Shown: positions 1 through 9,060, counted from the first letter of the stretch. The stretch: DNA of 38,516 nucleotides from Lachnospiraceae bacterium (GCA_910574285.1 CAJTAL010000042.1:1-38516), one strand, 5' to 3'. Notes: generated by a model from the letters alone, not told the origin. Numbers and translations: made by a program.

Positions 1-2
1 GC

Positions 3-1955
3 GTGAGGAAGCTCATCCAGTACCAGACCGACGACTGCCCAGAGGAAATGATACAGACCGAGCAGGAAAACCTAAACCGATTATATGATGCCTTTACCAA
101 AAAGTACGGCTTAATCAACAGCAGGGGGAACTACCTCGCTTTTGGGGCAGATGAAAGTTATTTCTTACTCTGTTCCCTTGAAGTGCTTGACGACGAGGGG
201 AAATTCAAACGCAAGGCGGATATGTTCACGAAACGGACGATAAAGCCCCACCGAGAAGTGACTTTTGTGGAAACCGCCAGCGAAGCCCTCGCCCTCTCCA
301 TCGGGGAGAAAGCCCGTGTCGATTTGCCCTATATGGCACGGCTCACTTGCAGGTCAGAGGAAGAAATCATTAAGGAATTGCAGGGCGTTATCTACAAACT
401 GCCGTCTTGTGAGCCTGCAAGGTATGTGACCGCAGACGAGTATTTATCGGGGAATGTGCGGGAGAAACTGAAAGTTGCAGGGATAGCGGCAAAGTCAGAC
501 CCAGAGCTTGCAGTCAACGTGGCGGCTCTGGAAAAGGTCATCCCAAAGGATTTGCCCGCAAGCGAAATCTCCGTCCGTCTTGGCACGACGTGGATACCGC
601 AGGAGGATGTACAGCAGTTTATGATGGAGCTTTTAACGCCGTCAAGCTATGCGGCGGGCAGGCTGCAAGTGCGCTATACGGCGTATAACGGCGACTGGTT
701 CATCGAGAATAAGAGTTCCGACATTGGGAATGTCAAGGCGGACAGCACTTACGGCACGAAGCGGGCGAGCGCATACCGCATCATGGAGGACACTTTAAAT
801 TTAAGGGATACCCGCATCTTTGACTATGTTTATGACGAACACAACAATAAAAAAGCGGTGCTGAACCATAAGGAAACCACGGCGGCGCAGGCAAAGCAGG
901 AGGTGATAAAGCAGGCGTTTCAGGACTGGATATGGAAAGACCCAGAACGCAGGAACAGGCTTGTACGCTACTACAATGACACATTTAACTCTATCCGATC
1001 CCGTGAATATGACGGAAGCCACATCACGTTTGGCGTCATCAGCCCAGAAATCCAGCTAAGACCCCACCAAGTCAATGCGATTGCCCATATCCTATACGGC
1101 GGCAACACGCTCCTTGCACACAAGGTAGGTGCGGGAAAAACCTTCGAAATGGTAGCCGCCGCACAGGAAAGCAAGCGGCTCGGCTTATGCCAGAAATCCA
1201 TGTTTGTCGTGCCAAACCACCTTGTCGGGCAGTGGGCGTCGGAGTATTTACGGCTCTACCCATCTGCCAACATCCTTGTCACGACCAAGCGGGATTTTGA
1301 AACGGGAAACCGCAAGAAGTTCTGCGGCAGGATTGCGACGGGGGCATATGATGCGGTGATTATCGGACATAGCCAGTTCGAGAAAATCCCCATCAGCGAG
1401 GAACGCCAGAGGGAACAGCTCATGCGCCAGCTTGACGATATTGAGCGTGGCATTGACGACGTGCAGGCATCCCACGGGGAGCAGTTCACGGTCAAGCAGC
1501 TCATGAAAACGAGGAAAGCGATTAAGGCGAAGCTCGATAAATTAAACGACACCAAGCGGAAAGACAGCGTGATAAACTTCGAGGAACTGGGCATAGACAG
1601 GCTCTTTATAGACGAAAGTCATTTTTACAAAAATCTTTACCTGTTTACAAAGATGCGGAACGTCGGCGGCATCGCCCAGACCGAAGCCCAGAAAAGCTCT
1701 GACCTCTTTATGAAGTGCCGCTATCTGGACGAAATCACGGGCAACCGTGGCGTGGTTTTCGCAACGGGGACACCCATCTCAAACTCGATGGTCGAGATGT
1801 ATTCCGTGCAGAGGTACTTGCAGTATGACACTCTCGCAAGGAACGGGTTGCAGCATTTTGACAGTTGGGCTTCCACGTTCGGCGAAACGGTCACGGCTCT
1901 GGAGATAGCACCAGAATTAGAGGTACATAAACAAATCCAGGGAGAAATACGCTAA
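3..1955 (+). pseudogene. Truncated ICE SNF2-like helicase (helicase part of a large methylase/helicase protein), 5' end outside window
   Basis: This is the ATPase half of the very large DNA methylase/SNF2-helicase proteins carried by Tn916/Tn1549-type conjugative elements. The frame is open to the left edge, so the GTG at 3 is probably not a real start. Motif I (AHKVGAGKT, codons about 375-383), a DESH motif II (FIDESHFYKN) and motif III (FATGTPISNS) are all visible. Normal family members continue with a second RecA-like lobe and long C-terminal domains. Here the reading stops soon after FGETVTALEIAPE, with a short unrelated tail, so lobe 2 (motifs IV-VI) is missing and helicase activity is unlikely. 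A terminator sits directly on the stop codon. I infer a deletion or recombination endpoint at about 1915. Family assignment is fairly secure; pseudogene status is inferred from the missing domains. Confidence 0.8.
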
Positions 1956-1990
1956 AAAGAGCAACCATAAATGAATGGATTGCTCTTTTA
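1954..1990 (+). terminator. Rho-independent terminator after the truncated helicase
   Basis: The arms aaaagagcaa (1955-1964) and ttgctctttt (1980-1989) are exact inverted repeats, extended by an imperfect CCA/TGG pairing, and the 3' arm ends in a T run. It isolates the helicase remnant from the two-component operon promoter downstream. Confidence 0.8.
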
Positions 1991-2006
1991 ACATATTTGG
2001 AAAGTA

Positions 2007-2034
2007 TTGCATAAAAAACTCAGTTTGCTATAAT
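2007..2034 (+). promoter_or_regulatory. Sigma-A-like promoter of the Bce-type operon
   Basis: TTGCAT (2007-2012), a 16-bp spacer and a consensus TATAAT (2029-2034) lie 57 bp before the response-regulator start. The region is AT-rich and follows a terminator, as expected for the start of an operon. Confidence 0.55.
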
Positions 2035-2090
2035 AAAACGCAAGAATGAAAAATTGGTAAGCAGATATGAAAGGTCAGGAGAGATGCTTC

Positions 2091-2777
2091 ATGTATTATA
2101 TTGTAATCATAGATGATGATCTATCTGTTCAAAGAGAACTTAAGTTATTGTTGGAAAATGCCGGATATCGTGCAGATGTTGCGGAGGATTTTGCTAACAT
2201 TCCAGAATATGTGCAGAAACTGCAGCCGGATTTGCTTCTTCTTGATGTTGCTCTGCCGGGAGCCGATGGAATTACTCTGTGTTCTAAAATACGGATGATA
2301 TCGGATGTCCCTATTATTTTTATTACTTCACAAAGTTCCTCTTCCGCAGAATTAGAATGTATGATGACGGGTGGCGACGATTTTATAGAGAAACCTTACC
2401 GTCCTGCAGTATTACTGGCACACATAGCCGCAATATTGCGGAGAGTTTCTGGAAAATCACAGAATAAAGTGCTTGTCTTTGGAGGAATAGAGCTGAATCT
2501 GCTTAATGGTACAGTGCGGTGTGAAAAAAAGGAAGTTGAACTTTCCAAAAATGAAATGCATATACTGTCCTATTTTTTTATGCATAAAGATGAAATAATA
2601 TCAAGAGAAGATTTAATGAATAATTTGTGGGATAATGAAAGCTTTGTAGATGATAATACATTGAGTGTCAACATCAGAAGAATCCGCCAGAAGTTAGAAG
2701 ATATCGGAGTACAGGATCTGATACAGACAAAAAGGGGAATGGGCTATCAGTTAAAAGCAAGAGAGGGGACGGTATGA
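2091..2777 (+). CDS. OmpR-family response regulator (BceR-like)
   Basis: A 228-residue receiver plus winged-helix regulator. The receiver has the acidic cluster D8-D10, the phospho-acceptor D52 in LLLLDVALPGADG and the conserved Lys in IEKPY. The C-terminal half ends with the winged-helix signature IRRIRQKLED and RGMGYQL. I chose the ATG at 2091 because it starts directly at MYYIVIIDDD and has AGGAGA (2078-2083) 7 nt upstream; an in-frame ATG at 2067 lacks a site. The next gene, a sensor kinase, overlaps its stop by 4 bp. Together with the following permease and ATPase this matches the BceRS-BceAB arrangement that senses and removes cell-wall-targeting antimicrobial peptides. The actual ligand cannot be read from sequence. 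Confidence 0.9.
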   Translation: MYYIVIIDDDLSVQRELKLLLENAGYRADVAEDFANIPEYVQKLQPDLLLLDVALPGADGITLCSKIRMISDVPIIFITSQSSSSAELECMMTGGDDFIEKPYRPAVLLAHIAAILRRVSGKSQNKVLVFGGIELNLLNGTVRCEKKEVELSKNEMHILSYFFMHKDEIISREDLMNNLWDNESFVDDNTLSVNIRRIRQKLEDIGVQDLIQTKRGMGYQLKAREGTV

Positions 2778-3790
2778 AACTGAAAGATTACTGTAAGGAT
2801 AGAGTAACAAGGTTATTAGGGACACTGGTAGTTTTATTTATTTTATCTGAATTTTTATATATCGTAGGTAATACTTTTGCTTCTATTTTTTTGATTGATT
2901 TAACAATTATCAGCATACTATTCATAAAGAATCTGATAGAGTGGTACAGAAGAAAAGAATATTTCAAAACAATCCGGGAGCGGGTAGAAGGTATGGAGCA
3001 TCCCTGGCTGATCGCTGAGCTTCTGCCCGTTTCTTATCGTGCCGAGGACAAATTATATCAGGAATTATTAAGGCTGGTGGGAAGTTCAGCCATAGAGCAG
3101 ATTCATAAGATAGAGGATGAAGAAAGGGAGTATGAGGAATATATTGAAGAATGGATACATGAAGTAAAAGCGCCGATTACCTCAATGCAGCTTATGATAG
3201 AAAACAGGGCTGGAAATAATCCCGTCTTGAAAAAGGGGTTGAACATAGAATTGGGAAAAATTGAAAATGACGTAGAACGTGCGCTATATTATGCTCGTTC
3301 AGAACAGGTATATAAAGATTATTTGATCCAGAAGCTGAATTTACACCGTATCTTAGTTAGGGCAATTAACAGAAACCGTACTATAATTATGAATAGCTGT
3401 GTCGGAATAGAATTTGAATGTGAGGATGATATTTATATTTATGGGGACGAAAAGTGGCTTATCTTTCTTATAAGCCAGATCCTTTTAAACTCCGTAAAAT
3501 ACCGGCGCAAGGAGGGTGCAAAGATTATCCTGTCATCTGAAAAAAAGAACAAAAAAGTTATACTGAAAATATGGGATAATGGGACAGGGATAAAGGAAGA
3601 GGAATTACCGAGGATTTTTGAGAAGGGGTTTACCGGGAGCAATGGAAGGGAAAACGAGCGTTCTACGGGAATAGGCTTATATCTGGTAAAAAAATTATGT
3701 CAAAAGCTGGATATGGAAGTATGGGCAGAATCTTTGTTCAAAGAATATACTTCTGTTTATCTATCGCTTCCGGCAAAACAAAACGTCTGA
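2774..3790 (+). CDS. Intramembrane-sensing histidine kinase (BceS-like)
   Basis: A 338-residue kinase with two hydrophobic segments (about residues 12-32 and 36-53) and almost no extracellular loop. This is the topology of Bce-type kinases, which receive their signal through the partner ABC transporter rather than by binding ligand themselves. The phosphoacceptor is His129 in WIHEVKAPITS. The ATP-binding domain has the N box around ISQILLNSVKY, the G1 box WDNGTGI and the G2 box STGIGLYLV. The ATG overlaps the regulator stop (ATGA), implying translational coupling. It should phosphorylate the regulator encoded just upstream. Confidence 0.9.
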   Translation: MKLKDYCKDRVTRLLGTLVVLFILSEFLYIVGNTFASIFLIDLTIISILFIKNLIEWYRRKEYFKTIRERVEGMEHPWLIAELLPVSYRAEDKLYQELLRLVGSSAIEQIHKIEDEEREYEEYIEEWIHEVKAPITSMQLMIENRAGNNPVLKKGLNIELGKIENDVERALYYARSEQVYKDYLIQKLNLHRILVRAINRNRTIIMNSCVGIEFECEDDIYIYGDEKWLIFLISQILLNSVKYRRKEGAKIILSSEKKNKKVILKIWDNGTGIKEEELPRIFEKGFTGSNGRENERSTGIGLYLVKKLCQKLDMEVWAESLFKEYTSVYLSLPAKQNV

Positions 3791-3887
3791 TTCTAAAAGG
3801 CAAATTCATCACAAATGGATGTGGGGAGTTTGCCTTTTCAAATGGAGAACAGCATATTTCCGGATATATGACAAAATTGTAAGATTC

Positions 3888-3933
3888 AGGTAATGAAAAT
3901 CAATAGGTAATCTGTAGGGAGCAGTGTTATACT
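3888..3933 (+). promoter_or_regulatory. Candidate regulated promoter of the permease-ATPase pair
   Basis: The 179-bp gap before the permease contains AGGTAAT twice (3888-3894 and 3905-3911), 17 bp apart, followed by a TATACT -10-like hexamer at 3928-3933. The second repeat sits where a -35 box would lie and no good -35 exists, which suits a promoter activated by the neighbouring response regulator. The binding is an inference. Confidence 0.4.
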
Positions 3934-3969
3934 GACTGCATCAGGAAGAGACATAAAGGAAGGATAAAA

Positions 3970-5868
3970 ATGTTAAGCAAAAATCAGTTGGCCAGGAGAA
4001 ATGTAAAGACTGCGATTATAAGAGAGCCAGTATATTTTTTTACAATGATATTGATTGCAGCGCTAATGTTTGCGTTTAATTCTCTGTTTTTTTCAGAAGA
4101 TGTCAGGAGAGCCTGCGAAACGGCATCGGTTCTGGCGGTGTTTTTAGGAATAGCATCTGTACTGATTGTTATGATTACGGCGTGGCTGATCCAATATATG
4201 ATGCGGCAATCGCTGAAAATCCGCAGCAGGGAATTCGGGCTGTATATGCTGTTTGGCATGAAAGGAACAGAGGTATTTCAGATTTTCCGAAAAGAAACGG
4301 TATTTATGGCTGGAATGGCATATATACCTGGAATCCTGGCAGGGGAATTGCTGAAACAGTTTTTGATGGTAATTTTTTTCCATATGTTCCGGACGGAATA
4401 TGTGCTTAAAATGGATTTTCAGCTTGTAACGGTGTGTTTGACAGCAACTTTATATTTATTTTGTTATTTAGCCGCATTGCTTAAGGTGAGAAAACAATTT
4501 TCCAAAATGAATATCCGTCAGTTAAATGAAATGGAGAGGATAAATGAAGCCGATGAAAAAATATCTGGAAAGAAGAAGCAAAGGAAAAGAACTAAAAAAT
4601 GGCTTTTGAAAGGAAACCGGCTATTTTTATGCAGGGCAATAGAATCTGAACTATATTCTATGCGGAAAATAATCATATTTGTTATGTCCCTTTTAGTTGT
4701 TTCTATTTCAGGAAGCACAGTTGCCATGATGTATACCGATTATCAGAACCACCAGATTGATTCGGAATATCCGTTTGATGTCATGATATATCATCAAGCC
4801 CCCAAACCTGAATTCCAGCGTGAAAAAGATATATTAGAAAGTGAAACTGGAATACAGGAATCCCATGAATATGTGATATATCAAAATGGCGTCAGTATGA
4901 TGAATGAATGGCTTTATACACATCTGATGTATTTTGGAGATCGATTTATCAGTGAAGAAGGTGCATTTGATGCAGAAAAGCTGGACGCTGATGAAGAGGG
5001 ATATGATGTCTACTATGCATATGATACTTATATGAAAGTGAGCGATTATAACATACTTCGGAAAATGCTTGGCCAGAAGCCTGTTGAACTCCGGGCAGAT
5101 GAGTATATTTTACAGATTAAAAGAAGGTTAGAACCTGAACTTACTAATGAAATCCGAAGCAGGACGCTGCTATGTGATACAAAAGAATTGCACTGCAAAG
5201 AAATCAGTACTGTAGATTTTGAACAGAATGGACATAATGGAGCTGACTATGTTTTGGTAATCCCGGATGATGCGGCAAATCATATGACACCATATTACTC
5301 TGTATTTGCGGCATCTATAAAGAAACAGGCTGCAGGAACAGTGTTTGATAAATTAGATGATGCGTCCAGTGGAAATGACGGGCTTTATTGGGGCAGTAAC
5401 CACAGTATTTTATATGTCAGTCCGATTTTGCTGAAAAAGCAGGTGGAAACAGAATTGAAAGCAACGCTTGTGCCATTTATATTTGCGTTTGCCTATGTAA
5501 GTATCGTGTTTTTATGCGTGGCAATTTCTTTCCTTGCATCCCATCTGATCAGCACTTCGGAATCAAACAGACGCCGTTACCTGCTTTTAGAAAAACTGGG
5601 AATGAATCAAACAAAAATTGATACGGTGATACATGAACAGTTGGCAGTTAATTATCTGATTCCGCTTTGTATGGCGCTTATTCCCGGATGTCTGATTGCG
5701 AACCATGCAAGCAAAGGTTTTATTCTGGCTACGGGACTTCGTGCGGTATGGGTAAAATATGTGTTCTTGTCGTTCTTATGGATTTTAATGCTGTACATGA
5801 TTTACTTTATACTTACAGATATATTTTTTAGGAGAAATATTCATCATCGAAAGGAAGGAAATATATAG
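3970..5868 (+). CDS. FtsX-type ABC transporter permease (BceB-like)
   Basis: A 632-residue membrane protein. Hydrophobic segments near residues 17-38, 49-75, 108-135 and 145-168 are followed by a pair around 235-255. A long soluble segment spans about residues 260-500, and three or four further helices lie at the C-terminus. The large extracytoplasmic domain between the middle and last helices is the hallmark of BceB/VraG-type permeases that act on bacitracin, lantibiotics or related peptides. AAGGAAGG precedes the ATG at 3970 with normal spacing. The permease is placed before the ATPase; in Bacillus bceAB the ATPase comes first. Membrane positions are estimated by eye. Confidence 0.88.
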   Translation: MLSKNQLARRNVKTAIIREPVYFFTMILIAALMFAFNSLFFSEDVRRACETASVLAVFLGIASVLIVMITAWLIQYMMRQSLKIRSREFGLYMLFGMKGTEVFQIFRKETVFMAGMAYIPGILAGELLKQFLMVIFFHMFRTEYVLKMDFQLVTVCLTATLYLFCYLAALLKVRKQFSKMNIRQLNEMERINEADEKISGKKKQRKRTKKWLLKGNRLFLCRAIESELYSMRKIIIFVMSLLVVSISGSTVAMMYTDYQNHQIDSEYPFDVMIYHQAPKPEFQREKDILESETGIQESHEYVIYQNGVSMMNEWLYTHLMYFGDRFISEEGAFDAEKLDADEEGYDVYYAYDTYMKVSDYNILRKMLGQKPVELRADEYILQIKRRLEPELTNEIRSRTLLCDTKELHCKEISTVDFEQNGHNGADYVLVIPDDAANHMTPYYSVFAASIKKQAAGTVFDKLDDASSGNDGLYWGSNHSILYVSPILLKKQVETELKATLVPFIFAFAYVSIVFLCVAISFLASHLISTSESNRRRYLLLEKLGMNQTKIDTVIHEQLAVNYLIPLCMALIPGCLIANHASKGFILATGLRAVWVKYVFLSFLWILMLYMIYFILTDIFFRRNIHHRKEGNI

Positions 5869-5869
5869 G

Positions 5870-6610
5870 ATGGAAACATATATCAAGGTGGAAGATGTTG
5901 AGAAATATTATGGGAGTTCAGGAATCATTACAAAAGCGGTAGAAAGAGTCAGCTTTGAAATATCAAAAGGGGAATTTATTGGGATTATGGGGGAATCCGG
6001 TTCTGGTAAAACATCTTTGTTGAATGTGCTTGCCACCATTGACACAGCTACGGCAGGACACATATATTTTGAGGGAAAAGATATTACAAAAATGAGCGAG
6101 GACGTTAGAAGTGAATTCAGGAAGGAAAATTTAGGTTTCATTTTCCAGAACTTCAATCTTTTAGATACTATGACATTGCAGGAAAATATTTATATGCCGC
6201 TGATCCTTAATGAAGAAAAAAGTAACGACATCATAAAACGAACGGAAGAAATCATAAATATATTGGGAATCAAGGAAGTTGGAAACAAATATCCATATCA
6301 AGTATCCGGCGGACAGCAGCAGAGATGTGCCTGTGCCAGAGCGCTCGTAAATAATCCTAAATTGATTTTAGCGGATGAACCGACAGGCGCCCTTGATCCA
6401 CAGAATTCAGAAAATTTAATGGAATTGCTTTTAGAAATCAATAAGAAATTTAAGACAACTATTTTGATGGTTACACATGATTCATTTTCTGCAAGCTATT
6501 GTAACCGTATCTTGTTTTTGGAAAATGGGAAAATATCTTATGAGATATATCGGGGAGCAAGGAGCAGGGAAGAATATCTCGGAGCAATTCTGGATGCTCA
6601 AAAAGCATAA
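5870..6610 (+). CDS. ABC transporter ATP-binding protein (BceA-like)
   Basis: A 246-residue ATPase of the MacB/LolD/BceA type. It has Walker A GESGSGKT (residues 41-48), a Q-loop in FQNFNLL, the signature VSGGQQQR, Walker B LILADEPTGALD and the switch His in MVTHD. The ATG at 5870 follows the permease stop by a single base, so the two are co-translated. It would power the BceB-like permease to free the cell-wall target from an antimicrobial peptide and to pass the flux signal to the kinase. All catalytic motifs are intact. Confidence 0.93.
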   Translation: METYIKVEDVEKYYGSSGIITKAVERVSFEISKGEFIGIMGESGSGKTSLLNVLATIDTATAGHIYFEGKDITKMSEDVRSEFRKENLGFIFQNFNLLDTMTLQENIYMPLILNEEKSNDIIKRTEEIINILGIKEVGNKYPYQVSGGQQQRCACARALVNNPKLILADEPTGALDPQNSENLMELLLEINKKFKTTILMVTHDSFSASYCNRILFLENGKISYEIYRGARSREEYLGAILDAQKA

Positions 6611-6644
6611 TTTCAAAAAATAATATGAATATATCTGTATCAGA

Positions 6645-6673
6645 TTGAGATAACATTACTTTGATGATATAAA
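6645..6673 (+). promoter_or_regulatory. Promoter of the DUF4097-like lipoprotein gene
   Basis: TTGAGA (6645-6650), a 17-bp spacer and TATAAA (6668-6673) lie 40 bp before the lipoprotein ATG, so this gene may have its own transcript in addition to read-through from the ATPase. Confidence 0.5.
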
Positions 6674-6713
6674 TCGGTAATTGAGTGGAAAAGGTGAAAG
6701 GAAAGGGATTGTA

Positions 6714-7580
6714 ATGAAGAGAACATCAAAGAGATTATTGGCAGGAATGGCTTTTTATCTGACAATTGTTTTGATATCTGGGTGTACTATAAAAGGCACT
6801 GCTAATCAGGCACCAAGGGAGATTTTAGAAGATGATGGGATCATTTCTGAAATGAATGCAGAGATATATAAACAAGAGAAATTACCGTTGGATTATGATG
6901 GAGAAGAAGTGAGAGCAGATTTAACCCATGTAGATTTTATCGTTCGTTTATCAGAAGATAATGGTTTTTATCTTGAATACAATATTAGTGGCAAAAACGA
7001 TGAACCCCCTTTGACAGTCAATATACAGGATGGAGTTCTTATCCTGGAAGAGAAAAATGCTAAGCCGGCAACTTATTATAGCGGAGTATTTGTTGATGGC
7101 ATTAGCAATAACTTGAAAACGAAAAAAACTGACTACACCAGTGTTGTAACATTATATGTTCCTTCTGATGCGGAAATTAAGTTGATGACAAATATGGGGG
7201 AAGGCGATATGGAACTTCATGGAATCAATGTAAAACCAGTAGACATTCACATGGATGAGGGAGATTTAGATCTCTTTGATATGACAATAGAGGGCGGAAA
7301 TATTATATTAGTTAATGGAGATATTGTGGCAGAGAATGTGAAATTATCTCAAAATATCCAAATGCAAACGGAGAATGGGGATTTTTCTTTGGAACTGAAT
7401 CCATCATCTCAGGATATGCTTTCAATTTATGCCAATTCAGAGATGGATATAGAAGTGTCCGAGAAACTGGGAGGAAAGTTATCGGAAAATGATGAGAAAG
7501 CATATTTTGAGAGAAAGGTAAAAGGCTCAGATGATTGCCTGACGATTGTGTCGAAATGTGGGGATATCATGATAGACTAG
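6714..7580 (+). CDS. DUF4097-like lipoprotein, LiaG-type
   Basis: A 288-residue exported lipoprotein. Basic residues (MKRTSKR), a hydrophobic stretch and a lipobox ending LISGC (Cys at about residue 23) form a type II signal peptide. The mature part is a series of short beta-strand repeats (for example KLMTNMGEGDMELHG, ILVNGDIVAENVKL, METENGDFSLEL-like segments). This is typical of the DUF4097 beta-solenoid fold found in LiaG and other cell-envelope stress proteins. I chose ATG 6714 over the in-frame TTG at 6681 because AAGGAAAGGG precedes it correctly. Its place after a Bce-type transporter suggests a role in envelope stress, perhaps binding peptide or polymer at the cell surface. The precise function is unknown. 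Confidence 0.7.
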   Translation: MKRTSKRLLAGMAFYLTIVLISGCTIKGTANQAPREILEDDGIISEMNAEIYKQEKLPLDYDGEEVRADLTHVDFIVRLSEDNGFYLEYNISGKNDEPPLTVNIQDGVLILEEKNAKPATYYSGVFVDGISNNLKTKKTDYTSVVTLYVPSDAEIKLMTNMGEGDMELHGINVKPVDIHMDEGDLDLFDMTIEGGNIILVNGDIVAENVKLSQNIQMQTENGDFSLELNPSSQDMLSIYANSEMDIEVSEKLGGKLSENDEKAYFERKVKGSDDCLTIVSKCGDIMID

Positions 7581-7659
7581 AAGCGGACAGCAACAGTTTT
7601 GTGAATATATTCTTATCAGATTTAGACGGCATTATTTTGATGAAGTGAAGGAATGTGTT

Positions 7660-8094
7660 GTGGAAAATATCATTGAACAATATCAAGAATGCATTGAGCA
7701 TGAGTTTAATGCCTTATGTAAGATCATCATTCGCCATGCGTCAGCAGAAGCTAAGAGCAAAGTTTCTAAAAAATGGAAGCGGGAAATATCTTTTGAGTAT
7801 TTAGTAGAATCAGGAGTGATACCAGCATATAGTTGTGGGGGATTTGAGAATGGAATAGAAGCCAGACATCCGCTGTCGCTTTGTGGACATACTGTAATTT
7901 TAGAAAATGAGCGGCTTTCCAAGGCATTATCTTTGTTGGAAAGGAAGAAACAAGAAATTGTATTCTTATATTTTTTTAAACATTACACTTACCAGGAAAT
8001 TGCAGGGTATTATGGTCAGGCGCATAGTAGTGTTTGGAGCAGAATGAAGACGGTAATGAAGCAGCTGAAAGGAGAAATGGGGAAACAGGAATGA
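7660..8094 (+). CDS. ICE sigma-70-like factor (Tn916 ORF7-type)
   Basis: A 144-residue protein with a C-terminal region-4-like helix-turn-helix: LLERKKQEIVFLYFFKHYTYQEIAGYYGQ, followed by SSVWSRMKTVMKQL. The N-terminal part is the conserved helical block seen in the small sigma-like regulators encoded next to excision and integration genes of Tn916/Tn1549 elements. GTG at 7660 is preferred because AAGGA lies 7 nt upstream; a GTG at 7645 is also in frame. The helix-turn-helix gene overlaps its stop codon. It normally helps to control transfer or excision genes, which are missing or broken here. Confidence 0.75.
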   Translation: MENIIEQYQECIEHEFNALCKIIIRHASAEAKSKVSKKWKREISFEYLVESGVIPAYSCGGFENGIEARHPLSLCGHTVILENERLSKALSLLERKKQEIVFLYFFKHYTYQEIAGYYGQAHSSVWSRMKTVMKQLKGEMGKQE

Positions 8095-8297
8095 AGGGAA
8101 AGAATCTTATTTCGTATGGAACGATTGTAAAAGCTGCCAATGGTGATCCGGGAGCAATCGAAACAGTATTAGAACATTATGGTGGATATATCCGATATTT
8201 TTCAAAAATGGATGGTTATGTGAATACAGATGTAGAAAACCATGTAAGGGAACGATTAATAGACGGTATATTGAAATTCCGTTTTGATAAAGAATAG
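8091..8297 (+). CDS. Helix-turn-helix protein of conjugative elements (Tn916 ORF8-type)
   Basis: A 68-residue protein starting MKGKNLISYGTIVKAANGD, the form of the HTH_16 family that follows the sigma-like gene in many Firmicutes ICEs. The ATG at 8091 overlaps the sigma factor stop (ATGA), so the two are translationally coupled. In intact elements xis and int come next. Here the gene is followed by a terminator and a non-coding repeat field, so the recombination module has been lost or replaced. Confidence 0.75.
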   Translation: MKGKNLISYGTIVKAANGDPGAIETVLEHYGGYIRYFSKMDGYVNTDVENHVRERLIDGILKFRFDKE

Positions 8298-8333
8298 AGC
8301 TAACAATAAAACATTGTTTTGCATAAATGTATG

Positions 8334-8367
8334 AAAGCAGTAAGTCTACAAGATTCACTGCTTTTTG
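8334..8367 (+). terminator. Terminator after the sigma/HTH pair
   Basis: AAAGCAGT (8334-8341) pairs exactly with ACTGCTTT (8357-8364) and the 3' arm runs on into TTTTT. Confidence 0.65.
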
Positions 8368-8501
8368 AATTTTAGATATAAAAACATAGGGTAATGTTTG
8401 TGCAACGTCAGGCTTAAAACGGTGAATCCATGTAGGAAAGGGTTCGTCGTTTTTTATTTTTCTGAATCCGGTAGCCTGTGGGGAAAGGAGAAGCATTAGG
8501 G

Positions 8502-8892
8502 TTATACCGAAAAGTAGATTATACCGAATTTTCTTCAGATGTCCTTGAAAATCGAGACTCGCCATTCAAAAACTCGGGATAAGATTTTTTCTTACAGACG
8601 GTAACTAGCCTACAAAAATTCGGGATAAGATTTTTCTTGTTTCAATCTACAAGAACAAAATTTTTATTTTTATAGCTAAATGAGAATCTGGCAATCAAAA
8701 TCGTCAAAAATGTGATAAATATATGCGAACTAAAAAAATATTATCCCGAATTTTTTGTATAGCACTTCAAGACAGATGAATAAATATTATCCCGAAATAT
8801 TCTTTAGAACAGCTTGTATTTGGAGACTCTTTCGTAAATATCGGGATAAGGCACTTTTCGGTATAACGGATTTTATCCCGAATTCGGGATAA
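8502..8892. repeat. Cluster of ten TTCGGKATAA sites in both orientations
   Basis: The ten-base site TTCGG(G/T)ATAA occurs repeatedly. TTATACCGAA is at 8502-8511 and 8519-8528. CTCGGGATAA is at 8573-8582 and TTCGGGATAA at 8619-8628. TTATCCCGAA is at 8741-8750 and 8787-8796, and ATCGGGATAA at 8840-8849. TTCGGTATAA is at 8857-8866. A perfect 20-bp palindrome at 8873-8892 holds two copies head to head. The 850-bp gap contains no plausible gene. Clustered short sites of this kind are typical of replication-initiator iterons, recombinase arm sites or repressor operators; the sequence alone does not decide which. Confidence 0.8.
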
Positions 8893-8919
8893 AAAGGGCA
8901 AGTTTCGCCAGAGTAACTC

Positions 8920-9060
8920 AAAACCCACTTTGTGGGTTTTGCTTACCCGGCAACCTTGATGGGGATTCTGTTTCCCCATGCCCTCAGTTCATGCATATTT
9001 TCCAAATATGCAGATTGGCTCCTATTAAAAATAGTCGCAGCGTGATTGTCTTACATCACG
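8920..9060 (+). other. Series of stem-loops, candidate oriT
   Basis: AAAACCCAC-ttt-GTGGGTTTT (8920-8940) is a perfect 9-bp hairpin followed directly by GCTTACCCGG. ATGGGG/CCCCAT (8959-8979) and a second perfect 9-bp hairpin TGCATATTT-tcc-AAATATGCA (8992-9012) follow, then CGTGAT/ATCACG (9041-9060). A hairpin next to an unpaired nick-like stretch, upstream of ICE genes, fits an origin of transfer. No relaxase gene is present in the window, so the call is tentative. Confidence 0.4.
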
